A stretch of DNA of 64,000 nt from an uncultured Pelagimonas sp. GTDB lineage: Bacteria; Pseudomonadota; Alphaproteobacteria; Rhodobacterales; Rhodobacteraceae. The stretch is taken from NCBI GenBank assembly GCA_947499735.1, contig CANMPP010000001.1:1644404-1708403 (forward strand). Direction: 5' to 3'. The translations under genes and the position numbers were made by a program. Below, one piece after another: positions 34,430 through 43,780 of the stretch (its first letter is position 1; the number at the start of each line of letters is the position of its first letter). The notes under the pieces were generated by a model. It did no database searches. It saw only the letters and a program-made list of their open reading frames with translations, and had not been told where the DNA came from.

Positions 34430-35308
34430 CTAGATTTTCCCGGCCAAGGCGACTTCAACAAATGCGTTTTGAGCATGCATCAGATACGCTTTGGCCATCG
34501 TTGCCAGACAACGTGGATGGGCCATTGCGCTCTCGCTTACTTCTTCGCCGCGCGTGACAGGTGGGCATGGTACAAATAGGACATCTGATCGCGCACGATC
34601 CAGCATATCACCGGTGATACGAAACGCGCCAATCTCGTGCTTTTGCTCTGGGCTTAATCCATTTGGCCAACAATCCGTCACGATCATATCGGCCTCTTCG
34701 ATCACGCGCGGATCCGCGGATACGCTCATCCGATCTGGCAGATCGTCTGGGGCAAACGCACATTCAGCCGTGGTTACCTGCACAACATTGATGGGCAGCA
34801 CGCGCGCGGCCTCCAGCCAAGATTGGGCGATGTTTGCCGCCGGTCCCACCATGGCAATGGTCAAATCATCCCACGTACCACGCTGCGATAGCACAAATGC
34901 CAGATCCCCTAGAATTTCGCAGGGATGATTGTCATTCGTCCGCAGATTCACAACAGGCGCGTTCAGCGCATCCGCGAAATGGCGCAGCTTTTGCAGGCTT
35001 GGCGTCCGCACAGCCAACAGATCAAACCAATTGTCCATATAGGCCGCGAGATCTTCGAGCATTTCTGCCCCTTCAAGACCGGCGGTCACTGAAACACATG
35101 ATCCGCCCATTTCCGCAACACCCAATGACAGCGCAGTCGGGTTGCGCCACCCCGGCAGTTCGGCAATCAACCCGATGCGCGCACCGTTTAACGAGCGCGG
35201 CATCGTGCGTGTTTGCCATTCATGCCCAAACGAAACAGCGCGTTCGGCCAAACCTTCAATATCGCGCATATCCAGATCAGACAGCGCCAACAGATCTTTA
35301 CACTTCAA
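34430..35308 (-). CDS. Degenerate ornithine/aspartate-carbamoyltransferase paralogue
   Basis: A 292-residue protein aligned with carbamoyltransferases. It retains NDNHPCEILGDLAF (HPC motif) but has NPTAL where active enzymes have STRTR for carbamoyl phosphate, and PCPPVTRGEEV where OTCase has HCLPAHR. A normal ArgF is encoded at 43781-44707, so this copy is unlikely to make citrulline and may have a changed substrate or a regulatory role. A TTG at 35308 behind AGAGG is the best start. rpmB lies upstream. Confidence 0.75.
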   Translation of the reverse strand: MKCKDLLALSDLDMRDIEGLAERAVSFGHEWQTRTMPRSLNGARIGLIAELPGWRNPTALSLGVAEMGGSCVSVTAGLEGAEMLEDLAAYMDNWFDLLAVRTPSLQKLRHFADALNAPVVNLRTNDNHPCEILGDLAFVLSQRGTWDDLTIAMVGPAANIAQSWLEAARVLPINVVQVTTAECAFAPDDLPDRMSVSADPRVIEEADMIVTDCWPNGLSPEQKHEIGAFRITGDMLDRARSDVLFVPCPPVTRGEEVSESAMAHPRCLATMAKAYLMHAQNAFVEVALAGKI

Positions 35309-35375
35309 TGGAATACCGCCTCTGAAAAACTGCGTCAGAGGTCCATTCTAAGGATACAGTTCTGATTACAAAAGC

Positions 35376-35410
35376 AAAAACCCCCGCAACCCATGTTGCG
35401 AGGGTTTTAA
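35376..35410. terminator. Terminator after rpmB
   Basis: AAAACCCCCGCAAC and GTTGCGAGGGTTTT form a strong stem with a 4-base loop and A/T runs on both sides. It ends rpmB on the reverse strand, 20 bases past the stop. Confidence 0.85.
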
Positions 35411-35430
35411 AAACGTCAATGCGTCAGCGA

Positions 35431-35718
35431 TTAAGCTGCTGCTTGCGCCTTAGCGATCTCTTTTTTCACTTTAAGAGCGCGATCAGACAGTTCAGTATCT
35501 TTCGCTTTCGCCAGGTATTTGTCCAGACCACCACGGTGATCAACAGAACGCAGAGCTGCTGCAGAGATGCGGAACTTTACGCCGCGACCCAGTGTTTCGG
35601 ACTGCAGTGTCACGTCGTTCAAGTTCGGCAGGAAGCGCCGCTTGGTCTTGTTGTTTGCATGGCTGACATTGTTGCCAACCATTGGGCCTTTTCCGGTCAG
35701 TTCGCATACACGCGACAT
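35431..35718 (-). CDS. rpmB: 50S ribosomal protein L28
   Basis: A 95-residue ribosomal protein starting [20 protein letters not shown], with [10 protein letters not shown] and a basic C-terminus, matching bL28 of alphaproteobacteria. The ATG at 35718 follows AAGGATAAGCCG; a longer upstream reading is rejected. Confidence 0.96.
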   Translation of the reverse strand: MSRVCELTGKGPMVGNNVSHANNKTKRRFLPNLNDVTLQSETLGRGVKFRISAAALRSVDHRGGLDKYLAKAKDTELSDRALKVKKEIAKAQAAA

Positions 35719-35903
35719 CGGCTTATCCTTTTCCTCGGGGCCCGCCGGGACTGCGGCATATTTTGCCGAATGCATGCCCTACGCGCCAATATGAAAGGGC
35801 GCCGCCGGGCGCCCAGAATCTCGTTTGCTGGCTAATACGCGCCCGCCAATGTTTCGTCAAGTCCCGTATGGGTCAAATCCAAGCGGTATTAACCAACCAT
35901 CTA

Positions 35904-36713
35904 TCACTCAGAACGCGCCAATAGGCTGGTTTGTTCTTGCTCAGCATAAAGAGATAGATCGCGGCGGTCCAGCTTGCGGGCCTGCGTGCTCAGCTCTTTC
36001 CAATAGCTGGGGCTGGAACGGCGGGCCAATTTGAATTTTCCAGATAGTTTGTCGCGATCCCTCAGGCCCGTCATCAATTGATCCCGCAACCAATTATAGG
36101 TCCCCCCTTCGCGATAACACCGCAGTGCATTATGCCCGGAGAATGGCAAAGACACCAAGGACGTATCCTTGAAATGCCGCAAAATCATGCGCGCGTGATG
36201 CAGATCATGTCGCCGGAAAGGGTCCACCATGACAGCCCCCCGGCACCGTGTAGCAAAGCGTTTCAGATCACCCAATTCGGGATCGAACCCATGGGCATTC
36301 TCCAAAAAGCGTTTTTCGAAACGCACCTGATCTGGATGAATCGAAAATTGCGGGGCAATCACAAGGAACGCATCACAGGACATAGCTTTTGCATAGCGCA
36401 AAACCCCATACCCGCCCATCGACAGGCCCATTGCGCAACGGTACTCAAAGCCTCCAGCCAAATTGCGCAGCGCACGGGCCAGCGGTTTGGTATCCACATT
36501 AATGAACCAATCATTATGCAGTGATTGCACATGGAGATGCGTAAAACCCTGATTGATGAAACGTTTGGATTGCGGTGGATTTAAGAACCGGCCGGGTTGA
36601 TCGTGATTTTGACCAAAGCTGACATAAAGCCGATCCTGCCCCGGATTCGACAATGTCGCCCGCATCGCTGGACCATCAAAAAAGAGAACATGTTGCGTTC
36701 GCCGATCGCGCAT
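35904..36713 (-). CDS. Alpha/beta-hydrolase-like protein
   Basis: A 269-residue protein with a nucleophile elbow GLSMGGYGVLRYAK (about residues 95-108) after a beta strand, and a late His (SLPFSGHNALRCY) that could complete the triad. The rest does not match a family I can name. No signal peptide. Enzyme activity is plausible; the substrate is unknown. A stand-alone unit divergent from hrpB. Confidence 0.7.
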   Translation of the reverse strand: MRDRRTQHVLFFDGPAMRATLSNPGQDRLYVSFGQNHDQPGRFLNPPQSKRFINQGFTHLHVQSLHNDWFINVDTKPLARALRNLAGGFEYRCAMGLSMGGYGVLRYAKAMSCDAFLVIAPQFSIHPDQVRFEKRFLENAHGFDPELGDLKRFATRCRGAVMVDPFRRHDLHHARMILRHFKDTSLVSLPFSGHNALRCYREGGTYNWLRDQLMTGLRDRDKLSGKFKLARRSSPSYWKELSTQARKLDRRDLSLYAEQEQTSLLARSE

Positions 36714-36837
36714 TATTTCCCTCGCATTTCCATGTCCTTCTTAAAGCGTAGCAGAATGCCCAAGTTACGCCCAGCACTTATCACGATTGCTGCAAACTGG
36801 TATTTACCTTGGACAGCAGCCAGCACATAAAGCAGGC

Positions 36838-39282
36838 ATGCCTGATACTGCCCCTACACTGCCAATTGACGCGGTTCTGCCCGATGTCATCCGCGCCTTG
36901 CGCGACACAACCCGCGCGGTGTTACAAGCACCCCCCGGCGCAGGTAAAACAACGCGCGTGCCGCTCGCATTGCTGGATGCAAACATCACGGATGGCAAAA
37001 TCCTGATGCTCGAACCCCGCCGTTTGGCCACCCGCGCCGCGGCGCAACGATTGGCGGAAACCTTGGGGGAAGCCCCGGGGCAAACTGTAGGCTACCGTAT
37101 ACGGGGTGAGTCAAAGGCATCCAAAACCACACGTATCGAGGTCGTGACCGAAGGTATCCTGACCCGCATGATCCAATCCGATCCCGAATTGTCAGGCATT
37201 GGCGCCGTGATCTTTGACGAATTCCATGAACGGTCCCTGAATGCGGATCTAGGTCTGGCCCTGTGTTTGGAAATCGCAGGGGCTTTGCGCGACGATCTGT
37301 TTCTTGTGGCGATGTCAGCGACCCTGGATGCTGGGCCCGTAGCGGATCTGATGGATGCTCCGATCATCACATCCCAAGGGCGCGCCTACCCTGTGACACC
37401 TATCTGGTTAGACCGGCCTTTACCCAAAACCAAACGGTTTGAAGAGGCTATGGCGGATCTGATCCTGGATGCTCTTGCCACGCATAAGGGCAGTGCCCTT
37501 GCTTTCCTACCCGGTGAAGGTGAAATTCGTCGCGTTGAAGGCCTGCTGAAAGGACGTGTTCCAGCGGGATGCACGATCCGTCCCCTCTTTGGCGCGATGG
37601 AGTTCAAAGCCCAGCGCGACGCCATTCGCCCCGAACAGTCCGGGCGCAAGGTTGTACTGGCCACATCCATTGCCGAAACCTCGCTCACCATCGAAGACAT
37701 TCGCATTGTGATCGATGGCGGCAAGGCCCGGCGCGCGCGCTTTGATCCCGGATCTGGCATGTCGCGTTTGGTGACCGAAAAAGTAACAAAAGCCGAGGCC
37801 ACGCAACGCGCAGGCCGGGCGGGCCGTGTCAGCGAAGGCGTGGCCTATAAACTATGGGCAAAAGGCGAAGACGGCGCTTTACTTGCCTTTCCACCGGCAG
37901 AAATTGAAGCCGCCGACCTGACCGGCCTCGCATTGGAATTGGCGCTATGGGGGGCCGAGGCCAATGCCCTGCCCCTGCTAACCCAGCCCCCCAGCGGCAC
38001 CTATGCGGAAGCACAGACTTTGTTGCGCATGCTAGGCGCGTTGGACACAGAGGGGCGCATCACAGATCACGGGCGCGCATTGTCCAAACTGCCGCTTCAC
38101 CCAAGGCTGGCACATATGGTCACAATGGCTGGTGCGCAGGCTGCCCAAATGGCCGCATTGATCGCAGAACGCGATCCCTTGCGCGGCGCGCCTGTCGATC
38201 TGACCTATCGCCTTGAGGCCCTGCGCGATTTCCGCCGCTATTGCGATGCACGCCCCTGGCCCGCCGATCGCGGCGCAATTGAACGTATCAAAAGCGAGGC
38301 CAAGCGCCTGTCACGCAATGGCAAAGATGCAGACTATAGCACCGCTGAAATGGTGGCGCTCGCCTATCCTGACCGGATCGGGTTACGCCGCAAAGGGGAC
38401 ACACCACGGTATCAGCTGTCAGGTGGCAAAGGGGCCATCCTGAACGACAGCGACCCTTTGGCAAATTCCCGTTTTCTGGTTGTCATCGACACAGATGGCA
38501 ATCCGCGCGAAGCCAAAATTCGACAAGCGATTGAAATCAGTCTGGCCGAGATAAAAGGCCTGTTCGGCAATCAAATAGCATGGCTTGACCACTGTGCTTG
38601 GTCCAAACGGGAACGTCGCGTTGTGGCGCGACGACAGGAAATGTTTGGCGCAATCCCACTGGATGACCGCATCTGGAAAGACGCGCCCAGCGACGCAGTG
38701 GCCGCTGCTATGCTGGACGGCGTGCGCGATCTAGGCCTGCGGTTCAGCGATGCGGCAAACAGGTTTCGCGCCCGTGTCGCGCTGGGTCGTGAGGCGGGTC
38801 AAGACCTGCCCGATATATCAGATGACGCGCTGATGGCCGATCTCGAGACATGGTTGCTGCCGCATCTGGACGGGGTGAAAACGGCAGATGACTGGAAACG
38901 CTTTGACGTGTTAAATGCCCTGCGCGCCATGCTGGACTGGAACCAAATGTCTGCATTGGATCACAGTATCCCTGCGCATTTCACAACCCCACTGGGTCGC
39001 CAAACACCGATTGATTACAGCGGTGAGCATCCAGAAATATCCCTGCGTCTACAAGAACTGTTCGGCCAAAAATCCCACCCGATGATCGGCAAACGCCCCC
39101 TGCGCGTCACCCTACTATCCCCCGCAAAACGCCCTGTACAAACCACCATGGACCTGCCCGGATTTTGGAGCGGCAGCTACGCCGACGTTCGCAAAGACAT
39201 GCGCGCTGCCTATCCAAGACATCCATGGCCAGAGGATCCAACCGAGGCCGACCCGACGCTAAGGGCAAAACCAAGAAAATAG
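36838..39282 (+). CDS. hrpB: ATP-dependent helicase HrpB
   Basis: An 814-residue DEAH-box helicase, the usual HrpB length. Motifs: Walker A in APPGAGKTTRVPLALL, motif II DEFHERSL, motif III VAMSATLD, motif V STSIAETSLTIEDIRIV, motif VI QRAGRAGRVSEG, and the HrpB C-terminal domain with FWSGSYADVRKDMRAAYPRH. The biological role in bacteria is poorly defined. The ATG at 36838 is chosen over an in-frame start at 36787 because homology begins there. Confidence 0.95.
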   Translation: MPDTAPTLPIDAVLPDVIRALRDTTRAVLQAPPGAGKTTRVPLALLDANITDGKILMLEPRRLATRAAAQRLAETLGEAPGQTVGYRIRGESKASKTTRIEVVTEGILTRMIQSDPELSGIGAVIFDEFHERSLNADLGLALCLEIAGALRDDLFLVAMSATLDAGPVADLMDAPIITSQGRAYPVTPIWLDRPLPKTKRFEEAMADLILDALATHKGSALAFLPGEGEIRRVEGLLKGRVPAGCTIRPLFGAMEFKAQRDAIRPEQSGRKVVLATSIAETSLTIEDIRIVIDGGKARRARFDPGSGMSRLVTEKVTKAEATQRAGRAGRVSEGVAYKLWAKGEDGALLAFPPAEIEAADLTGLALELALWGAEANALPLLTQPPSGTYAEAQTLLRMLGALDTEGRITDHGRALSKLPLHPRLAHMVTMAGAQAAQMAALIAERDPLRGAPVDLTYRLEALRDFRRYCDARPWPADRGAIERIKSEAKRLSRNGKDADYSTAEMVALAYPDRIGLRRKGDTPRYQLSGGKGAILNDSDPLANSRFLVVIDTDGNPREAKIRQAIEISLAEIKGLFGNQIAWLDHCAWSKRERRVVARRQEMFGAIPLDDRIWKDAPSDAVAAAMLDGVRDLGLRFSDAANRFRARVALGREAGQDLPDISDDALMADLETWLLPHLDGVKTADDWKRFDVLNALRAMLDWNQMSALDHSIPAHFTTPLGRQTPIDYSGEHPEISLRLQELFGQKSHPMIGKRPLRVTLLSPAKRPVQTTMDLPGFWSGSYADVRKDMRAAYPRHPWPEDPTEADPTLRAKPRK

Positions 39283-39472
39283 GGATCAAAATAGCGGGGA
39301 CTGACGGTCTACAATCGGACATTGGACAGAGTAATCACACATAGCAGAAGACGCTACGATGCATCATTCTCATTGCCCGCGCTTGCAAAAGCCGCAGATA
39401 AAACTGCCATTTCTGATACCAACAACCTATGTGCGATCGTAAGGAAACCGCTCAAGGTTTGCGCCCAGCGGT

Positions 39473-39814
39473 CTAGCTAGAGGCTTTCTTCACAAATTGG
39501 GATTTCAGGCCCATCTTGCCAATTCCCGGAATTTTGCAATCAATGTCGTGATCGCCATCGACCAAGCGAATGTTGCGGACCTTGGTCCCAACCTTAACCA
39601 CCAACGAAGACCCTTTGACCTTCAAGTCCTTGATTACGGTGACGGTATCGCCATCCACAAGGATATTACCAACGCTGTCACGCACATCTGACGCTGTGTC
39701 GTTCTGTTCGTCGCCCGCCCATTCATGTCCACATTCGGGACAATTCAACAGAGCATCGACCTGATAGACGTAAGTCGATGAACATTCGGGGCATGGTGGT
39801 AACGTATCAGTCAT
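39473..39814 (-). CDS. phnA: PhnA/YjdM-type zinc-ribbon protein
   Basis: A 113-residue protein with an N-terminal zinc ribbon (CPECSSTYVYQ...NCPECGHEW) and the conserved PhnA domain (GNILVDGDTVTVIKDLKVKG, VVKVGTKVRNIRLVDGDHDI). Despite the name, it is not a phosphonate hydrolase; function unknown. The start at 39814 gives the standard N-terminus MTDTLPPCPEC. Confidence 0.9.
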   Translation of the reverse strand: MTDTLPPCPECSSTYVYQVDALLNCPECGHEWAGDEQNDTASDVRDSVGNILVDGDTVTVIKDLKVKGSSLVVKVGTKVRNIRLVDGDHDIDCKIPGIGKMGLKSQFVKKASS

Positions 39815-39904
39815 AGCTATTTCGGTATCCTGATGGCTGTCCGAAGAACAGTGAAAATTTCGCCTGTTAAGCGGGCCTAACACGGCGGCAGACCCGCAGC
39901 ATCT

Positions 39905-41323
39905 CTACCCCGCCCAAGGGCCGTGGAAACCTGTGCCTTCTTTGTCGACCCGTTCGAACCCGTGGCGGCCGAAATAGTCGCGCATGCCTTGTAGGATGTC
40001 GGCTGTGCCGCGGGCTTGGCGGGTTTCGTCGAACCAGCTGAGCGCGGAGGACAGGGCTGGAACTGGCAAGCCAGCCATCACCGCATGGGCTACAACGCGG
40101 CGCAGGGCTGGGATGGTTGGGTTCACAAGCGCCGAAATTTCCGGCGCAAGCACCAGTTTGCCCCGTGGCAGATCGTTTTGGAACGCTGTTGCGATATCAT
40201 CCAGTAGGGCCGAACGAATGATGCAGCCTTCGCGCCAGATTTCGGCGATACGCACGTAATCCAAGCCCCAGTCATATTCCTGATCCGCTGCGCGCAGAAT
40301 ACGGAACCCTTGTGCATAGGCCAGAATGCGCGCGCCAAAGAATGCGGCCTCAAGGTCATCACGAGAAATCGTGCCAACAGGCAATGTGCCGCCCTCTAAG
40401 ATTTCGGATGCGACACCTCGTGTTTTAATTTCGGATGACAGAACGCGCGCGCCGACAGCAGCCTCTAGGATAGAAGCGGACTGACCAAGGCGCACAGCTT
40501 CGATGATGGTCCAGCGCCCTGTGCCCTTTTGGCCAGCTCTATCGACAATGATGTCCAGAACGGGCTTGCCGGTTTCAGGATCAACCGCGTCCAGAATGTC
40601 ACCGACAATTTCGACCAGATAGCTTTTCAAACGGCCCGCATTCCATGACCGGAACAGCGGCGCGATTTCGGCCGGTTTCTGACCTTCGCCGTCGCGCAAC
40701 ATGCCGTAAAGCTCAGCGATGATCTGCATATCTGCGTATTCGATGCCGTTATGGACGGTCTTGGTAAAATGACCTGCCCCGCCTGCACCCAGATGTGCGG
40801 CACAGGGGCTGCCTTCATATTTCGCAGCGATGGATTCCATCACCGGTTGGATCGGCGCATAGGCCGATGGCGTGCCGCCAATCATCATAGATGGGCCGTG
40901 GCGCGCGCCATATTCGCCACCCGAAATCCCAACACCTAGGAAACGGAGGCCTGCAGCCTCAACGCGCTTGGTGCGGTCCTGCGTGTCGCGGAAATCGGAA
41001 TTGCCCCCGTCAATGATCGTATCACCTGGTTCCAGTAATGGCACCAAAGCGTCGATGGACGCATCCACCGGTGCGCCAGCTGGCACCAACAGGATGATCG
41101 CGCGTGGCGTTGGCATCGAGTTGACCAGGGCCTCAACTGTGTCCGCTTTACTCAGACGCGGGGCCAATTCGCCAGCGCGGGCGATCAGTGCATCGATGGT
41201 TTCAGATTGCAGATTATAAAGCGCAATATCATGGCCCTTTTCCGCAATATTCAACGCCAGAGCCGCCCCCATTGTGCCGACGCCGATTAATCCCATACTT
41301 GCCGTTGAATTTGTCGATGTCAT
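39905..41323 (-). CDS. gnd: 6-phosphogluconate dehydrogenase, decarboxylating
   Basis: Gnd oxidises 6-phosphogluconate to ribulose 5-phosphate with NADP+ in the oxidative pentose-phosphate pathway. The 472-residue protein has the Rossmann loop GLIGVGTMGAALALNIAEKG, IIDGGNSDFRD, the substrate site GISGGEYGARHGPSMMIGG, and KTVHNGIEYADMQ. The length matches the long (dimeric) form. The gene stands alone; zwf and pgl are not in the window. The start at 41323 is chosen over a 13-codon extension. Confidence 0.95.
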   Translation of the reverse strand: MTSTNSTASMGLIGVGTMGAALALNIAEKGHDIALYNLQSETIDALIARAGELAPRLSKADTVEALVNSMPTPRAIILLVPAGAPVDASIDALVPLLEPGDTIIDGGNSDFRDTQDRTKRVEAAGLRFLGVGISGGEYGARHGPSMMIGGTPSAYAPIQPVMESIAAKYEGSPCAAHLGAGGAGHFTKTVHNGIEYADMQIIAELYGMLRDGEGQKPAEIAPLFRSWNAGRLKSYLVEIVGDILDAVDPETGKPVLDIIVDRAGQKGTGRWTIIEAVRLGQSASILEAAVGARVLSSEIKTRGVASEILEGGTLPVGTISRDDLEAAFFGARILAYAQGFRILRAADQEYDWGLDYVRIAEIWREGCIIRSALLDDIATAFQNDLPRGKLVLAPEISALVNPTIPALRRVVAHAVMAGLPVPALSSALSWFDETRQARGTADILQGMRDYFGRHGFERVDKEGTGFHGPWAG

Positions 41324-41518
41324 GAAGGCCACTCCTTTTGCAATGTCTGCGTTTCTACGCAAAACCCGTCAGGGTGCAATGCGTTTGCGTGCCATTGCAT
41401 ACAAGTTTCCCAAACAAAGCCGCGAAAACCCGCTCAAATCTTGAAAAACTTAACGCACGTCAAAATTTGGACGATCTGGCATAGGATAAATGTCGACATG
41501 CAGAACACGGAAGCAGTC

Positions 41519-42208
41519 CTACATTTCCTCCAACGGAAACATAGTGTGAAATGCCTGTTGGCCCGTTCTGGTAAAAGAGATAACCCGGGTCTCTTTGTCT
41601 CTTTTGATCCACGACATATTTTCAAATCGGGTCAGGAAAGCGCGACCCAAACTGCCCCCAAGATGGGATCGCCGTTCGCTCCAGTCCAAGCATTCGCGAC
41701 ATAGCGGCGCGCGGGCCTGCGTTAATGCGTCTAAATCGATCCCGAAATCCAAGACAAATTGTGTGCCGGTTTCGCTCAGCACAAGATCATCTGCCTCCAA
41801 ACGCAAATAGCCCTGAGACACCAAGCTGTCGAACATATGCGTGCCCATATCCCCGGCCAGATGGTTGTAGCAGACCCGCGCCTTGCGCAGCCTTGCATCT
41901 TTCGGACCCGTGCGTTTGCGCACATGGCCAGCCCCTGCCGCAAGGCCCATCAAGCCCTCTAAAACATGCGCGACATCGTCACTGGCCAGAGAGAAATACT
42001 TATGCCGCCCCTGTTTGCGCGGACGCAACAGCCCACCAGCGTCCAGTTTTGACAAATGCGAACTGGCAGTTTGAAGGGTGACGCCTGCCTCTTGCGCCAA
42101 TTCACTTGCCGTCAAAGCCTTGCCGCTCATCAGTGCGGTCAAAATGTTGGCGCGTGCAGGATCCCCAATCAGGGATGCAATATAAGCTATGTCCGGACCT
42201 TCTTTCAT
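41519..42208 (-). CDS. ArsR-family transcriptional regulator
   Basis: A 229-residue regulator: N-terminal winged helix (IGDPARANILTALMSGKALT, then ASELAQEAGVTLQTASSHLSKL) and a C-terminal domain with cysteines (CYNHLAGDMG, CRECLDWSERRSHLGG) that may sense a ligand or metal. It is divergent from the NIPSNAP/ABM gene pair, whose promoter it probably controls; the intergenic gap is 73 bp. Confidence 0.88.
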   Translation of the reverse strand: MKEGPDIAYIASLIGDPARANILTALMSGKALTASELAQEAGVTLQTASSHLSKLDAGGLLRPRKQGRHKYFSLASDDVAHVLEGLMGLAAGAGHVRKRTGPKDARLRKARVCYNHLAGDMGTHMFDSLVSQGYLRLEADDLVLSETGTQFVLDFGIDLDALTQARAPLCRECLDWSERRSHLGGSLGRAFLTRFENMSWIKRDKETRVISFTRTGQQAFHTMFPLEEM

Positions 42209-42281
42209 AGTTCGATCATAGTCGAAGCATAAGACCCAAACAATCCCCTATCTAGGCGACATCCAGACGAAGGAGATTATA

Positions 42282-42611
42282 ATGCTGACATGCATCATTC
42301 GCTATCAAATCGATCCAACAAAAAAAGCGCAATTCGAGGAATATGCGCGCAATTGGGGGCAAGCCATCCCGCGATGCGGTGCGGATCTTATTGGATATTA
42401 TGCGCCCCATGAAGGGTCCTCCACACTGGCCTATGGCATCTACAATGTCGCCAGCCTAGCGGATTATGAAGCCTATCGCGCACGCCTATCTGCGGATCCG
42501 TTAGGGCGCAAAAACTACGAATTCGCCCAAAAGGAAAAATTTCTACTGCGCGAAGACAGGACGTTCTTGAAACTGGCATCCGCGCCGCACGGAGCCAGAA
42601 AAGACATATGA
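42282..42611 (+). CDS. NIPSNAP-family protein
   Basis: A 109-residue ferredoxin-fold protein (MLTCIIRYQIDPTKKAQFEE, GADLIGYYAPHEGSSTLAYG, NVASLADYEAYRARL) of the NIPSNAP family; function unclear. AAGGAG precedes the ATG at 42282. Its stop overlaps the next start as ATGA, so it forms a coupled pair with the ABM gene under the divergent ArsR regulator. Confidence 0.85.
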   Translation: MLTCIIRYQIDPTKKAQFEEYARNWGQAIPRCGADLIGYYAPHEGSSTLAYGIYNVASLADYEAYRARLSADPLGRKNYEFAQKEKFLLREDRTFLKLASAPHGARKDI

Positions 42612-42955
42612 TTGCCGTTATTTTCGAGGTCGACGTGACCCCAGAGAACAAAGATCGCTATCTCAGCATTGCAGGGGATATTCGCCCCCTGCTTGACGAC
42701 ATCGACGGGTTTATATCCGTCGAACGATTTCAAAGCCTGACCGATCCAGACAAAATTCTGTCCCTGTCCCTTTTTGAAGATGAAGCGGCCATTGCCCGAT
42801 GGCGTAATCTACATGAGCATCGTGAGGCGCAAAAAGCCGGGCGAAACGGTGTGTTCAAAGGCTATCGGTTACGCATTGCCGATATTGTTCGGGATTACGG
42901 AATGTTTGACCGGGACCAAGTGCCCAGCGATACGCCACACCCTGTTTTGGATTGA
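42608..42955 (+). CDS. Antibiotic-biosynthesis-monooxygenase (ABM) domain protein
   Basis: A 115-residue ferredoxin-like protein: MIAVIFEVDVTPENKDRYLS, DDIDGFISVERFQSL, and a segment with the conserved ALxxWR-like AIARWRNLHEHREAQKAGR. ABM proteins include haem-degrading and quinone-forming oxygenases; the substrate is unknown. Coupled by a 4-base overlap to the NIPSNAP gene. Confidence 0.85.
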   Translation: MIAVIFEVDVTPENKDRYLSIAGDIRPLLDDIDGFISVERFQSLTDPDKILSLSLFEDEAAIARWRNLHEHREAQKAGRNGVFKGYRLRIADIVRDYGMFDRDQVPSDTPHPVLD

Positions 42956-43064
42956 CGCGAAATATATTGATTCGAAAGGTTTCGTAAGTCGCGCTGGCCT
43001 AGTAGTGGCTTGCGAAACCAACGAATTTTCGACCTGAATGACATCAACAAAAGGTGTTTTCGAC

Positions 43065-43676
43065 ATGTCCCTCCAAAATCCGCACACGTCATGTGTTATC
43101 AGATATGCTGCAATAATCACAGTCGCCACAGCATGCGCGGCCTCCCCAATTGCAACCTTTGCCAATGAACCCCGATCAGATGCCACCTACCCGATAGATC
43201 TGGATAAGGACGGGGTACCAGAGATCGCACAGCTGAAAATCGGTGAAGACGTTACGCTGGAAATCATCGCGCACGGCACATCTCAACCACTGGCTTCGAG
43301 CAGCTCAATAGGTTGGAGCAGCGGCCCAATGGATTTGCCGATTCTAGGGATGAACAGCGCCGGTTCATTGACAGTAACATCCGAACATTTGAACGGGCCA
43401 AGCAAGTATAGCATCACATTGGTGATCGCCTATCGCGATCATTCCTATAAGGTCGTTGGCGTTACATATGAACAATGGGGACTTGCCTTCGCTGATCCTG
43501 AGACCGGCGAAATACACGACAAAAGCTGCGATATGAATTTACTGACCCAAAGAGGGGTATCGAATTTTTCCGGGTCCAAAGACGTGACCCCGCGCAAAAT
43601 AGATCTTGTCGCGCCAGCATTGGAAGATTGGCGCTGGGAGATGATAGGAGAAATTTGCGGTGCACCAACCGGTTGA
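43065..43676 (+). CDS. Exported hypothetical protein
   Basis: A 203-residue protein with a signal-like N-terminus (CVIRYAAIITVATACAASPI then ATFANE). An early DLDKDGVPEIAQLKIG resembles a calcium-binding or VCBS-type loop. The remainder is beta-rich, has two cysteines near the C-terminus (KSCDMN and GEICGAPTG), and matches no family I know. The ATG at 43065 with AAGGTG 8 bases upstream is preferred over 43038. Confidence 0.7.
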   Translation: MSLQNPHTSCVIRYAAIITVATACAASPIATFANEPRSDATYPIDLDKDGVPEIAQLKIGEDVTLEIIAHGTSQPLASSSSIGWSSGPMDLPILGMNSAGSLTVTSEHLNGPSKYSITLVIAYRDHSYKVVGVTYEQWGLAFADPETGEIHDKSCDMNLLTQRGVSNFSGSKDVTPRKIDLVAPALEDWRWEMIGEICGAPTG

Positions 43677-43715
43677 ACCTGCAAAATTCATTGCACCGTA
43701 GCGCGCAATAAATAG

Positions 43716-43743
43716 AAAAGGCGCCCTCAACACAGGGCGCCTC
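43716..43743 (-). terminator. Terminator after argF
   Basis: GGCGCCCT-N6-AGGGCGCC, followed on the reverse strand by TTTTC, 38 bases past the argF stop. It also faces the convergent exported-protein gene. Confidence 0.8.
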
Positions 43744-43780
43744 AAATCTGTAATGGTTCAGCATTCACTGAATAGACAAC

